From NCBI RefSeq assembly GCF_041261445.1, contig NZ_JBGCCU010000002.1:434001-498000 (forward strand): a stretch of 64,000 nucleotides of DNA. The letters run 5' to 3'. The position numbers were made by a program, and so were the translations under genes. Of this stretch, positions 29,601 through 36,447 are shown one piece after another (within the stretch, counting starts at the first letter, position 1; every line of letters starts with the position of its first letter). This DNA is from Catenulispora sp. EB89 (GTDB lineage Bacteria; Actinomycetota; Actinomycetes; Streptomycetales; Catenulisporaceae). Under the pieces are notes generated by a model, which searched no databases, was not told where the DNA came from, and saw nothing but the letters and a program-made list of their open reading frames with translations.

Positions 29601-30317
29601 GTGGCGCATGGTGACCAGGTCGTCGGCGAGCAGTCGGAGCCGGGCGTCGCGCAGGTCGGCCTGGATGACCACGGCGCGCCGGGCCACCTCGGCCTGCCGG
29701 CCCAGCGGCTTGAGCTGGCGCCGCAGTTCGCCGGTGAGGTCGGTGAGCCGGGTCAGGTTGGCCTGCATCGCGTCCAGCTTCCGCAGCGCCTTCTCTTTGC
29801 GCTTGCGGTGCTTCAGGACGCCGGCGGCCTCCTCGATGAAGGTGCGGCGGTCCTCGGCGCTGGCCTGCAGCACCGCGTCCAGGCGGCCCTGGCCGAGGAT
29901 GACGTGCATCTCGCGGCCGATGCCGGAGTCGGAGAGCAGCTCCTGGATGTCCAGCAGCCGGCAGGGGTCGCCGTTGATGGCGTACTCCGAGCCGCCGTTG
30001 CGGAACATGATCCGCGAGATGGTGACCTCGGAGTAGTCGATGGGGAGCGCACCGTCGCCGTTGTCGATGGTCAGCGCCACCTCGGCGCGGCCCAGCGGCG
30101 CGCGGCCGGTGGTGCCGGCGAAGATGACGTCCTCCATCTTGCCGCCGCGCAGCGACTTGGCACCCTGCTCGCCCATCACCCAGGCCAGGGCGTCCACGAC
30201 GTTCGACTTGCCCGAGCCGTTGGGGCCGACCACGCAGGTGATGCCCGGTTCCAGGCGCAGGGTGGTGGCCGAGGCGAAGGACTTGAAGCCGCGCAGGGTC
30301 AGGGTCTTCAGGTACAC
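26619..30317 (-). CDS. smc: Chromosome partition protein SMC
   Basis: About 1232 residues. The N-terminal Walker A is GPNGSGKSNVVDAL, the ABC signature is LLSGGERSLTAVAF near the C-terminus with Walker B YIMDEVEAALDD, and two long coiled coils flank a hinge (~500-680). It forms condensin with ScpA/ScpB to organise the chromosome. I chose GTG 30317 because nearly all SMC proteins start M-x-L-K-x-L-T-L; an upstream in-frame GTG at 30329 has AGGAG only three bases away. The C-terminal 50 residues are an Ala/Glu tail with AESAQASADESAQ repeats, an extension not needed for the head. Confidence 0.95.
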   Translation of the reverse strand: MYLKTLTLRGFKSFASATTLRLEPGITCVVGPNGSGKSNVVDALAWVMGEQGAKSLRGGKMEDVIFAGTTGRAPLGRAEVALTIDNGDGALPIDYSEVTISRIMFRNGGSEYAINGDPCRLLDIQELLSDSGIGREMHVILGQGRLDAVLQASAEDRRTFIEEAAGVLKHRKRKEKALRKLDAMQANLTRLTDLTGELRRQLKPLGRQAEVARRAVVIQADLRDARLRLLADDLVTMRHAFEQESADEEAMKVRRKQLEREYSEAQAQESELEQRGAALVPYLAQTQETWYRLSSLKERYRGSAQLAVERVRNASRTAPEERHGRDPEEMQAEAARIREEEAELAEEIAEAQETLAGAVMQRTDAETALQQEERRLAASVRAAADQRESLAKLEGRVGAMRSKATAADAEIGRLGAAAEEARGRAAGVQREYDELKAEVEGLETDGGGLDDEVEEASQALSESEEKLTELRAAEREAQKEQAGFAARKEALELGLNRKDGAGALLAATDRLSGLLGSVAAILTVESGAEAAVAAALGTAADAVAVTSVDSAVNAIRLLKADDAGQATVIVGGDVSYPDDGEWPELPANARYVIDLIQVQEELRPAFTRLLNRMAVVEDLSEASELIGRIPDVRAVTRDGDVLGRDSARGGSSSAPTLLEVQAAVDEATEKLYEAGARAERLRTELEFATAERQTAKARVDTLMAQRREADSQKAGVAQQLGRLGGQARAALSEVERFVAAIEKAEEARDRDLGQVEELEGQLLEAQEVAAAAEELDDVLSTGRRDDFAQQATAARTAEMEARLAVRTAEERARALAGRADQLDRAAQQEREARERAIERAERLAEEAEVARAVAHGFEQVIRHLEQSLALAQARREDAERARVEHDAGIQVVRTRVRELSGELEKLTDSVHRDEVARAERRMRIEQMEEKALAEHGVEADVLVAEYGPEVPIPPTVEGDIPVPYDRAEQQRRLKKAEKDYSALGKVNPLALEEFAALEERHQFLSEQLEDLKKTRKDLLDIIKEVDDRVEQVFTEAYHDVAREFEGVFSRLFPGGDGRLILTDPEDMLTTGIEVEARPPGKKVKRLSLLSGGERSLTAVAFLVSIFKARPSPFYIMDEVEAALDDTNLGRLINIMEELRATSQLIVITHQKRTMEVADALYGVTMRGDGVTTVISQKLRNKETGAISDAPKVVPAQAAAEVSAEAAARESAQASADESAQAAAENAMEDETV

Positions 30318-30504
30318 GTGCGGCGACACTCTCCTGCGCTGCCCGGCCGGCGGGCCTGGTTAGGGGTCCGGTTAAAGCTTCGCCTGCTGTTCACGAGCCC
30401 GGCGATGCTTCTGGCGAGCGTACCCCCTCCAGTGCAAGGGACGCCGGAGGTCGCTCCAACGTCCCTTTAGTGGAGATGCCGCTGATGGGACCAGCTTTCG
30501 CCGG

Positions 30505-30714
30505 CTAGCGGGTCAGAGCGGGTTCCCGCTCCAGCTCGCTGAACTCGGAGTCCAGCCCGGTCGAGCTGTACTTCGAGGCGGCCAGCGCCGCGTTCTCGTC
30601 CTCGAGGCGGGACACATACGCCTCCAGGTCGACGACGCGCTGCTTGAGCCGCCTCATCTCGGAAACCATGCGGTGGTCCACCGCAGCGACATGCCCGAGA
30701 AGCGCCTTAGCCAT
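30505..30714 (-). CDS. Small conserved actinobacterial coiled-coil protein
   Basis: A 69-residue protein beginning MAKALLGHVAAVDHRM, followed by a coiled coil (LKQRVVDLEAYVSRLEDENA) and an acidic tail. Similar short proteins starting MAKALLGH are, in my memory, widespread in actinomycetes with no known function. The ATG has GAAGGA 8 bases upstream. It precedes smc on the same strand with a 187-bp gap. Confidence 0.8.
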   Translation of the reverse strand: MAKALLGHVAAVDHRMVSEMRRLKQRVVDLEAYVSRLEDENAALAASKYSSTGLDSEFSELEREPALTR

Positions 30715-31162
30715 AGTGAGGGTCCTTCACGATGAGTGCCTGGCGTCTTCGCCAGAACCTCTGTAGGTGTCAACCTGCCAGACAAGGTGGTGCCGTGGTC
30801 GCGCACCGGCTGCGGGTGGCAGCGTCGGAAGCGTTATGAATCGGCGATGACCCCGGTGTTTAGCCGGTTTCACCACAGGGCATACCGCGCCGACAAAAAG
30901 GAGTGCGCGACTACCAGGGTCGCACCGAAAGGGGTCTTGGGTCAACACGAAGGCAGGCACCGCAAAGCGGACCGCGCGGGCCGTGAGGCCACTCGATCAC
31001 TTCGGGCACCCGGCCGTCAAGCTTTATCCGTGCGGGATCCGCCTTATCCGGAGCGGGAATTCACCCTGGAGGAGTCAGTCGCGAGGTCCGGGACGGCAAG
31101 GGTCCGCAAAGGTTTACCCAAGTCACTCGAACGGACTAAACGGCCCTTTGTAGCTTGGCGGT
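30715..31162. other. 448-bp divergent intergenic region, possible regulatory RNA or long leader
   Basis: The stretch between the small coiled-coil gene (minus) and the first CAP gene (plus) has lower GC than its neighbours, with A-rich runs such as CGACAAAAAGGAG (30891-30903). A minus-strand TTGACA (30768-30773) and hairpin CTGGCGAAGACGCCAG near 30743-30758 precede the small gene. I tried to fit a c-di-AMP (ydaO-type) riboswitch, since such switches sit before cell-wall hydrolase genes, but could not match the core. Short open frames here lack coding character. Promoters are expected at both ends. Confidence 0.45.
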
Positions 31163-31945
31163 ATGGCCTCAGTGCTTGACGCCGGAGAGCGGTCCGCCGA
31201 CCCCCGCCGCCCCACCAGCCACCGCCGCCGGGCGCCGCGCCGGAACCGGGGGCTGCGCCGTCCGGTGATCACCGCGGTGGTCGGCGGACTGGCGATCGTG
31301 ACGCCGTTGATACTGCGCCCGCACGTGGACACGGAGGTCGCGCTCGGACCGGGGAGTTCGGCGCCGGCCGTCCCGCCGCCGGCGTCCTCCAGCGGGAGCA
31401 CGCCGGGCCCGATGCCGTCCGCGGACGCCTCAGGCCTCGGTACCGGCCGCAGCGCCTCGCCGGTGTCCCGGGACGCGACCCGCTCCTCGTCGCCGCTGAC
31501 GCCGTCACAGACCGCGGCCACTTCCGCGACCACTTCCAGGGCCGCCTCCACGACCACTTCCACTGCTGCGGCCTACGAGGCCGAGGTGGTCACACTGACC
31601 AACGACCAGCGCGCGGCACACGGCTGCCCGGCATTGCGCGACGATCCCCGGCTGCGCGCGGCGGCCACAGGCCACAGCGTCGACATGCGCGCCCGGGACT
31701 ACTTCGCCCACAACACCCCGGACGGCGTCACCCCGTGGACCCGCATCGAGGCCCAGGGATACTCAGATCCCTCAGCCGAGAACATAGCGATGGGCCAGCA
31801 GACGCCGCAGTCGGTCGTCGACGCCTGGATGAACTCCCCCGGGCACCGCGCCAACATCCTGAACTGCTCGTCCAAGGCCATCGGGGTGGGGGTGCAGTTC
31901 GGTCCGAACGGGCCGTGGTGGACCCAGGACTTCGGCTATTCCTGA
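31163..31945 (+). CDS. Anchored CAP (SCP/PR-1) domain protein
   Basis: The 260-residue protein has a basic N-terminus, one transmembrane or uncleaved signal helix (VITAVVGGLAIVTPLIL, ~35-52), a Ser/Thr/Pro-rich linker and a C-terminal CAP domain. CAP motifs are complete: GHSVDMRARDYFAHN, AENIAMG and SPGHRANILN, with two Cys (GCPAL, LNCSS) that may form a disulfide. Bacterial CAP proteins (YkwD-like) act outside the cell, with roles mostly unknown. Start ATG 31163 has a weak ribosome-binding sequence and could be leaderless. It is followed 127 bp later by a second CAP gene. Confidence 0.88.
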   Translation: MASVLDAGERSADPRRPTSHRRRAPRRNRGLRRPVITAVVGGLAIVTPLILRPHVDTEVALGPGSSAPAVPPPASSSGSTPGPMPSADASGLGTGRSASPVSRDATRSSSPLTPSQTAATSATTSRAASTTTSTAAAYEAEVVTLTNDQRAAHGCPALRDDPRLRAAATGHSVDMRARDYFAHNTPDGVTPWTRIEAQGYSDPSAENIAMGQQTPQSVVDAWMNSPGHRANILNCSSKAIGVGVQFGPNGPWWTQDFGYS

Positions 31946-32072
31946 GCCGTCCGCCACAGGGAAAACCTGTGCCGGAATTCCTGGTCGGACCTCGAATTCT
32001 CTTACGCCCCACCCGCCCCGGCGGTAGCATCTGGTGACTTCGGCGCCGGTGGGACAAGGGGGATATCAGTAC

Positions 32073-33029
32073 ATGGACATACGCACCTGGCAGGAGGCCG
32101 GCGTCCGGGCCGGCGCCTACAGCGCGCGCCATCGGGCCCGCAGCCCGTTCAGCCCGCTGCGGCCGACCCCGATCGCCATCGGCAGCCTGTCCACGGCGGC
32201 CATCGCCGCGTTCGCCTTCGTCGCGCCGGGGATCCTGCACAGTCCGGCCGGGTCCGCCTCGACCGTCCTGGACGGCGCGCCGAACCCGATGGCGCCGCTG
32301 TCGCCGGGCGGCGGCGGCAACGCGGCCCCGGGGTACGTGAGCGTCACCTCGCCGACGACGTCGGCGACCTCGGACTCCCCCGCCGCGCCGAGCAGCACGG
32401 CGACGTCCCCCGCCGCCGCGCCCATGAGCTCGACCAGCCCGTCGCCGTTCACGGAGCGCACGCCGACCATGTCGTCGTCCACGCCACGGCCTTCGCAGCC
32501 GCTGCCGAGCCGGTCGCAGCCGCCGCCGACGGGCCCGACCTCGCCGAGCCAGCCCCCGACGACGCCGCCGACCGCGCCGACCACCCCGGTCCCGACCACG
32601 CCGACGACGCCGCCGACCACCCAGAGCAGCACGGCGCCGTTCAACGCCTCGGCCGCGGTCGCCTCGGCCCTCGGCGAGATCAGCGCCGCGCGCTCGCAGC
32701 AGGGCGTGGACCTGCTGAGCACCGACTCGCTGCTGACCAAGGCCGCCAAGGTGCACTCCACCGACATGGCGCACACCGGCGACTTCAGCCACATCGGCTC
32801 CGACGGCTCGGACCCGTTCAGCCGCGCGTCGGACCTGGGCTGCTACTCGCTGTCCCAGGAGCTCATCGCGCACGGCAAGCCCGGGGACGACGTGATCGGG
32901 GCGCTGATGCGGGACTCGTCTTCGCGGCGGGCGCTGCTGTCGTTCTGGAACAGCTCGATCGGCGTCTCGGCGCAGCTGGACCCGGCGACCGGGGACGTGT
33001 ACTGGTCGATCGAGCTCGGCTGGGGATAG
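32073..33029 (+). CDS. Second anchored CAP-domain protein, divergent core
   Basis: This 318-residue protein has an N-terminal transmembrane segment (PTPIAIGSLSTAAIAAFAFV) then a long Pro/Ser/Thr-rich linker, and a CAP-like domain of ~125 residues. Motifs are weaker than in its neighbour: HSTDMAHTGDFSHIG and LIAHGKPGDDVIGALM replace the usual AENI and SPGHRxNI strings, so the putative metal site looks altered. AAGGGGG upstream selects ATG 32073 over GTG 32034. Both CAP genes share direction and architecture, suggesting duplication followed by divergence. Confidence 0.85.
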   Translation: MDIRTWQEAGVRAGAYSARHRARSPFSPLRPTPIAIGSLSTAAIAAFAFVAPGILHSPAGSASTVLDGAPNPMAPLSPGGGGNAAPGYVSVTSPTTSATSDSPAAPSSTATSPAAAPMSSTSPSPFTERTPTMSSSTPRPSQPLPSRSQPPPTGPTSPSQPPTTPPTAPTTPVPTTPTTPPTTQSSTAPFNASAAVASALGEISAARSQQGVDLLSTDSLLTKAAKVHSTDMAHTGDFSHIGSDGSDPFSRASDLGCYSLSQELIAHGKPGDDVIGALMRDSSSRRALLSFWNSSIGVSAQLDPATGDVYWSIELGWG

Positions 33030-33092
33030 CCCCCAGGCGCTCTGGGTTCACTCGCAGAGCGGACAAATCGTGCTGCCGCACGGCCTCGGTCG

Positions 33093-34760
33093 TTGAACCA
33101 AGGCGTGCGTAAACCAAGGATCGAAGACCTCCGTCCGTCCCGGCTCCCGGTGACCGTCCTCGCGGCGGCCGTCGGCGCGGGTTCGGCGGTGTTGCTCATG
33201 CTGCGCCTGTTCGTGCCGCGGCCGGTCGGGGTGGCCGACAACTACGACGGCGTCCGGCTGATGTGCCACCTCGGCGTGGACGTGCGGCTGCCGCGGAACA
33301 CGCCGCGGCTGCGCGACTACGTGTACTACCGCTACGACCATCTCGCGCACTTCAGCTGCCAGCGGCACGCGCTCGGCACGATCCGGCTGCCGGACGTGCC
33401 CTACCGCAGCAGCCAGCTGCTGGTGCTGTACGCGGCGCGGGGGCTCACGCGGGTGCTCGGGCTGCCGGGCTACCTGGACCTGCGGGCCGTGGGGATCGTG
33501 TGCTGCCTGCTGATCGGCGCGGCCGTGGGGCTGCTGTACCGGGTCGCCACGCTGCGGCACCGGTACCGGCTGCTGGTGTGCGCCGCGGTGGTCGCGGTGG
33601 TCGCGGACACGGTGTTCATCGACTACGCGGTCTCGCCGTTCAGCGAGATCGCGTCGGTCATCGGGCTGCTGTACGTCGCGGTCGGCGTGCTGATGCTGGC
33701 CGGGCCGAGCCGTCGGCGGCGGTTGGCGGGGATCGCGGTGACCGGCGTGTCCGGGCTCTTCCTCGCCACCGCCAAGACGCAGAACGTGCCGGCGGTGCTG
33801 CCGCTGGCGCTGGTGCTGCTGGCCCCGGCGGTGCCGGTGGTGTCGGCCGCGCCGGAGCGCCTGACCCAGCTCGCCGGGCTGCTGCGGCTGCATGCGCTGC
33901 GCGGCCTGGACCGGCGGCTACGGCACCGGCTGACCGGCCTGGTGGCCGTGGTCGTGATGGCTGCCGGGGCGTTCGCGGTGTCCGGCAACGAGGACAAGCG
34001 GACGGCCCAGCTGACCGAGGCCAATTTCGTGAGCGTCACGCTGCTGCCGACCTCGGCGCATCCGCAGCGGGACCTCGCGGAGTTCGGGGCGCCGGCGTGG
34101 CTCGCGCAGTACGCCGGGGCGCCGCCGTGGTGCGCGCCGACAGCGTTGCAGGACAGTGCCGGATATCAGAAGTTCACCAAGAGCCTGTCGCACCAGCGGA
34201 TCCTCGGCTTCTTCCTGAACCACCCGACCCGGCTGCTGCCGGTGCTGGACACGGTCGCAGGGTACTTCTACGAGCCCCGACCGACCGCGACGCTGTGCGG
34301 CGTCGGTCCGCACGGTACGCAGGTCATGGTCCTGCCGCGGCTGGGGAACTACACCCACCTCGCCCACACGCCGCGCGGTCTGCAGGACCACCGTTGGTCG
34401 CCGGTCACCGATGCGCTGGGGCTACTGCGCGGCTTCGGTATGGGGACGCTGCTCCTGCTGTGGCTGGTCCCGGCGGCTGCCGTGACCGCGGTGCGGCGCC
34501 GGAGGGCTTTGCGGGGCGTCGGGGCGCTGCTCGGGCTGCTGCTGGCCGTCGCGGTGACGCAGTTCGGGGCCTCGGCGTTCGCCGACGGGATCGACACCGC
34601 GAAGCACCTGGACCTCGCGGTGCTGGCGACGGCGCTGGCGTGGGTGTTCGCGGCGGTGGAGGTGCTGGCGGCGCTGACGACGCGCGGTGCGCGGGACGAG
34701 ACAGGGGTCGCGAGCATCCCGCGCCCGGCTACGCAGCCGGAGTCCGAGCCGGTGCGCTGA
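33093..34760 (+). CDS. Multi-pass membrane protein, WsfD-like hexose transferase family
   Basis: This 555-residue protein has roughly 10 hydrophobic helices. The N-terminal region, VGVADNYDGVRLMCHLGV, matches my memory of actinobacterial members annotated as WsfD-type glycan hexose transferases. It carries a large extracytoplasmic loop with Trp, Cys and His residues (WCAPTALQDSAGYQKF). The start is a TTG at 33093 shortly after the second CAP gene; no strong Shine-Dalgarno sequence is visible. It heads a group of envelope-glycan-like genes, but no catalytic motif can be proved, so the exact role is open. Confidence 0.7.
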   Translation: MNQGVRKPRIEDLRPSRLPVTVLAAAVGAGSAVLLMLRLFVPRPVGVADNYDGVRLMCHLGVDVRLPRNTPRLRDYVYYRYDHLAHFSCQRHALGTIRLPDVPYRSSQLLVLYAARGLTRVLGLPGYLDLRAVGIVCCLLIGAAVGLLYRVATLRHRYRLLVCAAVVAVVADTVFIDYAVSPFSEIASVIGLLYVAVGVLMLAGPSRRRRLAGIAVTGVSGLFLATAKTQNVPAVLPLALVLLAPAVPVVSAAPERLTQLAGLLRLHALRGLDRRLRHRLTGLVAVVVMAAGAFAVSGNEDKRTAQLTEANFVSVTLLPTSAHPQRDLAEFGAPAWLAQYAGAPPWCAPTALQDSAGYQKFTKSLSHQRILGFFLNHPTRLLPVLDTVAGYFYEPRPTATLCGVGPHGTQVMVLPRLGNYTHLAHTPRGLQDHRWSPVTDALGLLRGFGMGTLLLLWLVPAAAVTAVRRRRALRGVGALLGLLLAVAVTQFGASAFADGIDTAKHLDLAVLATALAWVFAAVEVLAALTTRGARDETGVASIPRPATQPESEPVR

Positions 34761-34828
34761 ACGACAAACGGCGATGCCGCAGGTCCATTCGGATCCCGCG
34801 GCATCGCCGACGTCGTTCTGGGAGTGTG

Positions 34829-36388
34829 TCAGACCTTCTGGTCGGACTGGGCCTGCGTCTGCTCGACCCGGCGGCGCGGCAGGATCGGCGCGTCGCGGCC
34901 GGTGCCCGAGGTGCCGGACGGCTTCTGCTCCGAGCCCTCCTCGTGGTACTCCTCCTCGACGTTCACCGACCACACGTCGTGCGTGGTGCCGGTAGCGATG
35001 TTCTCGGCGGTGAGCATCGCCGTCATCATCGAGTGGTCCTGGTTGTTGTAGCGGTGCATGCCGTTGCGGCCGACCGGGTGCACGTTCGGCACCTCGCGCG
35101 CCAGCCACTCGCGGATCACCTCGACGTTGCCGCGGTAGTACTCGTCGTAGACCGGGTACGCCTTCGGCATCCGGACCACGTAGCCCTCCTCGACGGCGTC
35201 CGAGGACACCAGGCCGAGGGCTTCGAGCTCCTGCGCGCCCTGCTTGATCAGGACGTCGTCGGCGGCCTCCCACAGGTCGTCGCCCTCGGAGACGAAGTAC
35301 TCCAGGCCCAGGCAGGTGCGCCCTTCCTTGACCAGGTACGGCGACCAGGAGCCGAAGTTCTGGATCCGGCCGACGCGCACCCCGGGGGTGTGGATGTAGA
35401 TCCAGTTGTCGGGGAAGCCCGCGGACTCCGGGACCACCAGCGCGACGGTGAGGAAGTCGCGGTAGCGCAGGTCGTCGGCGGCGGCCAGGACCTCGGCCGG
35501 GGCCGGCGGGTCCATGGCGCGCACCAGGGCGGAGATCGGCATCGAGGACACGACGTGGTCGGCCGGGACGGTGCGCTCGCCGGCGGCGTCCTTGACGGTC
35601 ACCGCGACCGCGCCGCCCTCGGCCCGGTGCACGGTCTTGACCCAGGTGTTCATCACGACCGAGCCGCCGCCGTCGGCGACCAGGTCGCGGCAGCGCTCCC
35701 ACATCATGCCGGGGCCGTACTTCGGGTACTGGAACTGCTCGATCAGGCTGGTGATCTGCTTCTGGTTCCGCTTCGGGGCCAGCGCGTTGGCGACCGCCTT
35801 GAACAGCGACAGGTTCTTGATGCGCTGGGCGGCCCAGTCGGCCTCGATCTCGTTGGCCGGCATGCCCCACACCTTCTCGGTGTAGGTCTTGAAGAAGATC
35901 GAGTAGAGCCGGAAGCCGAAGCGCGCGGCGACCCAGCCCTCGAACTTGGTCTGGTCCTTCGGCGGCTTGATCTGCGCCCACACGTAGGAGCCGACGCAGC
36001 GCGCGGCCTCGACCAGGCCCAGCCCGGACAGCGCGTTGCCGGCCTTGAGCGGGTAGTCGAACAGCTTGCCGCGGTAGTGGATGCGACTCATGCGCGGCCG
36101 CATCAGGAAGTCCTCGTCGGGCAGGATCTCGTGCCACAGCGCCTCCACCGGCCCGGCCTTGGTGAAGAAGCGGTGGCCGCCGATGTCGAAGCGCCATCCG
36201 CCGCGCTCCACGGTCCGGCTGATGCCGCCGACCACGTCGTCGGCCTCGAAGACCGACGGCCGCACCCCGGCCTTGACCAGCTGGTAGGCGGCGGTCAGTC
36301 CGGCCGGCCCGGCCCCGATGACGACGACGGCGGGCGCGTCGGGCGTGCCCTGTCCGGATTCTGGCGCTTGCGAAGAGATTGTTGACAC
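34829..36388 (-). CDS. FAD-dependent oxidoreductase, UDP-galactopyranose-mutase-like
   Basis: This 519-residue flavoprotein has an N-terminal dinucleotide fold (GAGPAGLTAAYQLVKAG, 26-42), FEADDVVGG and GGHRFFTK, features shared with UDP-galactopyranose mutases and protoporphyrinogen-oxidase-like amine oxidases. C-terminal GRNGMHRYNNQDHSMMTAML matches the FAD-binding end of that group. Its length exceeds classical UGM (~380). GTG 36388 is the likely start although the ribosome-binding site is weak. It converges with the WsfD-like gene and is followed upstream on the same strand by the DUF2142-like gene, so envelope polysaccharide modification is a reasonable but unproven context. Confidence 0.8.
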   Translation of the reverse strand: MSTISSQAPESGQGTPDAPAVVVIGAGPAGLTAAYQLVKAGVRPSVFEADDVVGGISRTVERGGWRFDIGGHRFFTKAGPVEALWHEILPDEDFLMRPRMSRIHYRGKLFDYPLKAGNALSGLGLVEAARCVGSYVWAQIKPPKDQTKFEGWVAARFGFRLYSIFFKTYTEKVWGMPANEIEADWAAQRIKNLSLFKAVANALAPKRNQKQITSLIEQFQYPKYGPGMMWERCRDLVADGGGSVVMNTWVKTVHRAEGGAVAVTVKDAAGERTVPADHVVSSMPISALVRAMDPPAPAEVLAAADDLRYRDFLTVALVVPESAGFPDNWIYIHTPGVRVGRIQNFGSWSPYLVKEGRTCLGLEYFVSEGDDLWEAADDVLIKQGAQELEALGLVSSDAVEEGYVVRMPKAYPVYDEYYRGNVEVIREWLAREVPNVHPVGRNGMHRYNNQDHSMMTAMLTAENIATGTTHDVWSVNVEEEYHEEGSEQKPSGTSGTGRDAPILPRRRVEQTQAQSDQKV

Positions 36389-36447
36389 GACGCACCAACG
36401 ATCCGAAAGGCGCCGAGTAACGCGTATTACGCCAATAGGTGATGGAA

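Noticed and set aside
26871-30470. Very long open frame (about 1200 codons) antisense to smc
   Set aside because: It is a by-product of the high GC3 coding strand of smc; composition is Leu/Gly/Arg/Gln/Val-rich with no motif, while the minus strand has full SMC motifs.
30750-31160. c-di-AMP (ydaO) riboswitch before the first CAP gene
   Set aside because: Some GAAAGG-like and GCGAG-like strings are present, but the conserved core order could not be matched by eye.
30736-31179. A 147-codon plus-strand frame in the long intergenic region
   Set aside because: No ribosome-binding site, non-typical codon use and an end that overlaps the CAP gene start; treated as non-coding.
31955-31975. Small hairpin after the first CAP gene as a terminator
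   Set aside because: Stem of only six base pairs without a T-tract; too weak to support.
33263-36385. Plus-strand frame of over 1000 codons covering parts of two genes
   Set aside because: It spans the convergent ends of two well-supported genes and shows only Gly/Arg/Ala/Asp composition.
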